Source: an uncultured delta proteobacterium
Lineage (GTDB): Bacteria; Myxococcota_A; Bradymonadia; REDH01
NCBI GenBank assembly: GCA_903873545.1
Contig: CAIQPA010000145.1
Coordinates: 1 to 5,967 of the forward strand
DNA: 5,967 bases
Direction: 5' to 3'
The notes below the pieces were generated by a model that made no database searches, was not told the DNA's origin, and saw nothing but the letters and a program-made list of their open reading frames with translations. Each line of letters begins with the position of its first letter. The stretch's first letter is position 1. Positions 4,549 through 5,967 of this stretch are shown here, piece after piece. The position numbers were made by a program, and so were the translations under genes.

Positions 4549-5967
4549 ATGTCGAGGCTTTCGATCAGAGAATCGCTCACCTTTGACGATGTGTTGCTCG
4601 TACCGCAGTACAGCGACTTTCTCCCCAAAGAGACCGACATCTCCACCCAGCTGACCCGTAACCTCCGGGTCAAGCTCCCGTTGCTCTCTGCGGCCATGGA
4701 TACCGTCACCGAGGCGGCCACCGCCATCTGCATGGCCCGTCACGGCGGCGTTGGTATCATCCACAAGAACCTCAGCATCGCCGAACAGGCCGCCGAGGTC
4801 CGCAAGGTGAAGAAGTCCGAGTCGGGCATGGTCGTCGACCCCATCACCGTCGGGCCGCGCCAGACCCTCGCCGATGTTGTCGCCATCATGCAGCGCAACG
4901 CCATCTCGGGCGTGCCGGTCGTCGACGGCGGCCGCCTCGTGGGCATCGTCACCAACCGCGACCTCCGCTTCGAGAAGGACCTCACCAAGACCGTCGCTGA
5001 GTCGATGACCCGCGACCTGGTGACCGCCCATGTCGGCATCGCCATCACCGACGCGATGCAGGTGCTCCAGAAGCACCGCATCGAGAAGCTCCTCCTTGTC
5101 GATGCGGCCGGCCACCTCGAAGGCCTCATCACCGTCAAAGACATCGAGCAGGCCGAAATCTACCCCAGCGCCGTCAAAGACAGCATGGGCCGCCTCCTCG
5201 TTGGCGCCGCCATCGGCGTCTCGCCCGACACGGAAGCTAGGCTCGCCGCACTCGTCGAGGCCGGCGTTGACGTGGTCGCCGTCGACACCGCACATGGGCA
5301 CAGCGTGCGCGTCCTCGAGACCGTCGCCGCCATTCGCGCCCGCTACCCCAACCTCCAGATCATCGCCGGCAACGTGGCCACCGCCGCTGGAACCCGCGCC
5401 CTCATCGAGGCAGGCGCCGATGCAGTGAAGGTCGGCATCGGCCCCGGCTCCATCTGCACCACCCGCGTCGTCGCCGGCGTCGGAGTCCCGCAGGTCACCG
5501 CCATCGACGACTGCGCCACCGAGGCCGCCAAGCACGGCGTCCCCGTCATCGCAGACGGCGGCATCAAGTTCTCCGGCGACATCGTCAAGGCGCTCGCGGC
5601 AGGCGCCAGCAGCATCATGATCGGCAGCCTCTTTGCCGGCACCTCCGAGTCGCCCGGCGACCAGGTCCTCTACCAGGGCCGCTCCTATAAGACCTACCGC
5701 GGCATGGGCTCGCTCGGCGCCATGGGACAGGGCTCCGCCGACCGCTACTCGCAGGGCGACGTCAGCGAGTCCCGCAAGTTCGTTCCCGAAGGCATCGAGG
5801 GCATGGTCGCCTACCGCGGCCCTCTTGCCGACAACATCTACCAGCTCATCGGCGGCATCCGCTCGGGCATGGGCTACTGCGGCGCGCGGACCATCGAAGA
5901 GCTCCAGCGGACGGCGGAGTTCGTCCGCATCACCAGCGCCGGCCTGCGCGAGAGCCACGTCCACGAC
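4549..5967 (+). CDS. guaB: IMP dehydrogenase (3' end outside window)
   Basis: This cytosolic enzyme oxidises IMP to XMP with NAD+, the committed step to GMP. 473 residues are visible and no stop is reached. The family is about 485-500 residues, so only a dozen or so C-terminal residues are missing. In order: N-terminal LTFDDVLLVPQYSDFLP (10-26); SAAMDTVTE (48-55); a CBS domain pair (about 95-150 and 153-205) with the motifs SGVPVVD and GLITVKDIE; DTAHGHS (246-252); the catalytic loop GIGPGSICTTR with nucleophile Cys303; ADGGIKFSGD; YRGMGSLGAM; and the flap Arg-Tyr pair Arg399-Tyr400. The YRGPLADNIYQLIGGIRSGMGY motif follows. All catalytic residues are present, and CBS domains in this family usually bind adenine and guanine nucleotides. 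The ATG is supported by GAGG at 4539-4542, six bases ahead. In many bacteria guaA follows guaB, but that lies beyond the window. Confidence 0.98.
   Translation, partial: MSRLSIRESLTFDDVLLVPQYSDFLPKETDISTQLTRNLRVKLPLLSAAMDTVTEAATAICMARHGGVGIIHKNLSIAEQAAEVRKVKKSESGMVVDPITVGPRQTLADVVAIMQRNAISGVPVVDGGRLVGIVTNRDLRFEKDLTKTVAESMTRDLVTAHVGIAITDAMQVLQKHRIEKLLLVDAAGHLEGLITVKDIEQAEIYPSAVKDSMGRLLVGAAIGVSPDTEARLAALVEAGVDVVAVDTAHGHSVRVLETVAAIRARYPNLQIIAGNVATAAGTRALIEAGADAVKVGIGPGSICTTRVVAGVGVPQVTAIDDCATEAAKHGVPVIADGGIKFSGDIVKALAAGASSIMIGSLFAGTSESPGDQVLYQGRSYKTYRGMGSLGAMGQGSADRYSQGDVSESRKFVPEGIEGMVAYRGPLADNIYQLIGGIRSGMGYCGARTIEELQRTAEFVRITSAGLRESHVHD

Noticed and set aside
4237..5964. 575-codon open frame on the minus strand, antisense to guaB
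   Set aside because: The opposite strand encodes guaB with every family motif intact. The antisense translation is a monotonous Asp/Gly/Ala/Val-rich sequence, the usual by-product of G/C-ending codons.

Overview
The window is GC-rich DNA with dense coding and a strong preference for C or G at third codon positions (CTC, GCC, GGC, GAC). It looks like the chromosome of a GC-rich Gram-negative bacterium. Two lipoproteins with Pro/Ala-rich or duplicated beta-sandwich architecture, of a kind common in myxobacteria and related former deltaproteobacteria, suggest that broad group. This is a style judgement, and no 16S rRNA or other marker is present to confirm it. I see no mobile element, tRNA, rRNA, CRISPR array or phage gene.

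Layout. Positions 1-1017 (+) hold the C-terminal four fifths of glyA (serine hydroxymethyltransferase), cut by the left edge. Two tightly spaced genes of unknown function follow on the same strand. The first (1026-1895) encodes a two-helix membrane-anchored protein with TPR-like helical repeats. The second (1909-2544) encodes a 211-residue soluble protein that may have an NTF2-like fold. Gaps of 8 and 13 bases suggest one transcript with glyA. Converging on these, with a 9-base gap, is a minus-strand lipoprotein gene (2554-3516). It has a long Pro/Ala/Arg linker and a C-terminal CHAP/NlpC-P60-like domain. A 177-base divergent intergenic region containing an 8-base inverted repeat separates it from a second lipoprotein gene (3695-4435, +), whose product is two tandem copies of a Cys-pair beta domain. 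A 113-base leader with a possible promoter precedes guaB (IMP dehydrogenase, 4549 to the right edge), which is cut before its stop codon.

How the genes fit together. glyA (one-carbon units for purine and thymidylate synthesis) and guaB (committed step to GMP) are housekeeping genes. The four genes between them are accessory or lineage-specific. Nothing in the sequence ties the two lipoproteins to nucleotide metabolism; they look like envelope proteins.

The most noteworthy observation is in the minus-strand lipoprotein. Where the catalytic DCSGF-type motif of a CHAP/NlpC-P60 cysteine peptidase should be, it reads FAAGY. The only cysteine in the whole protein is the lipidated one. The His-containing motif and an acidic DxNxDG loop are kept, so this is a candidate catalytically dead wall-binding pseudoenzyme. 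I do not see a convincing new multi-gene system; most of the window is ordinary.
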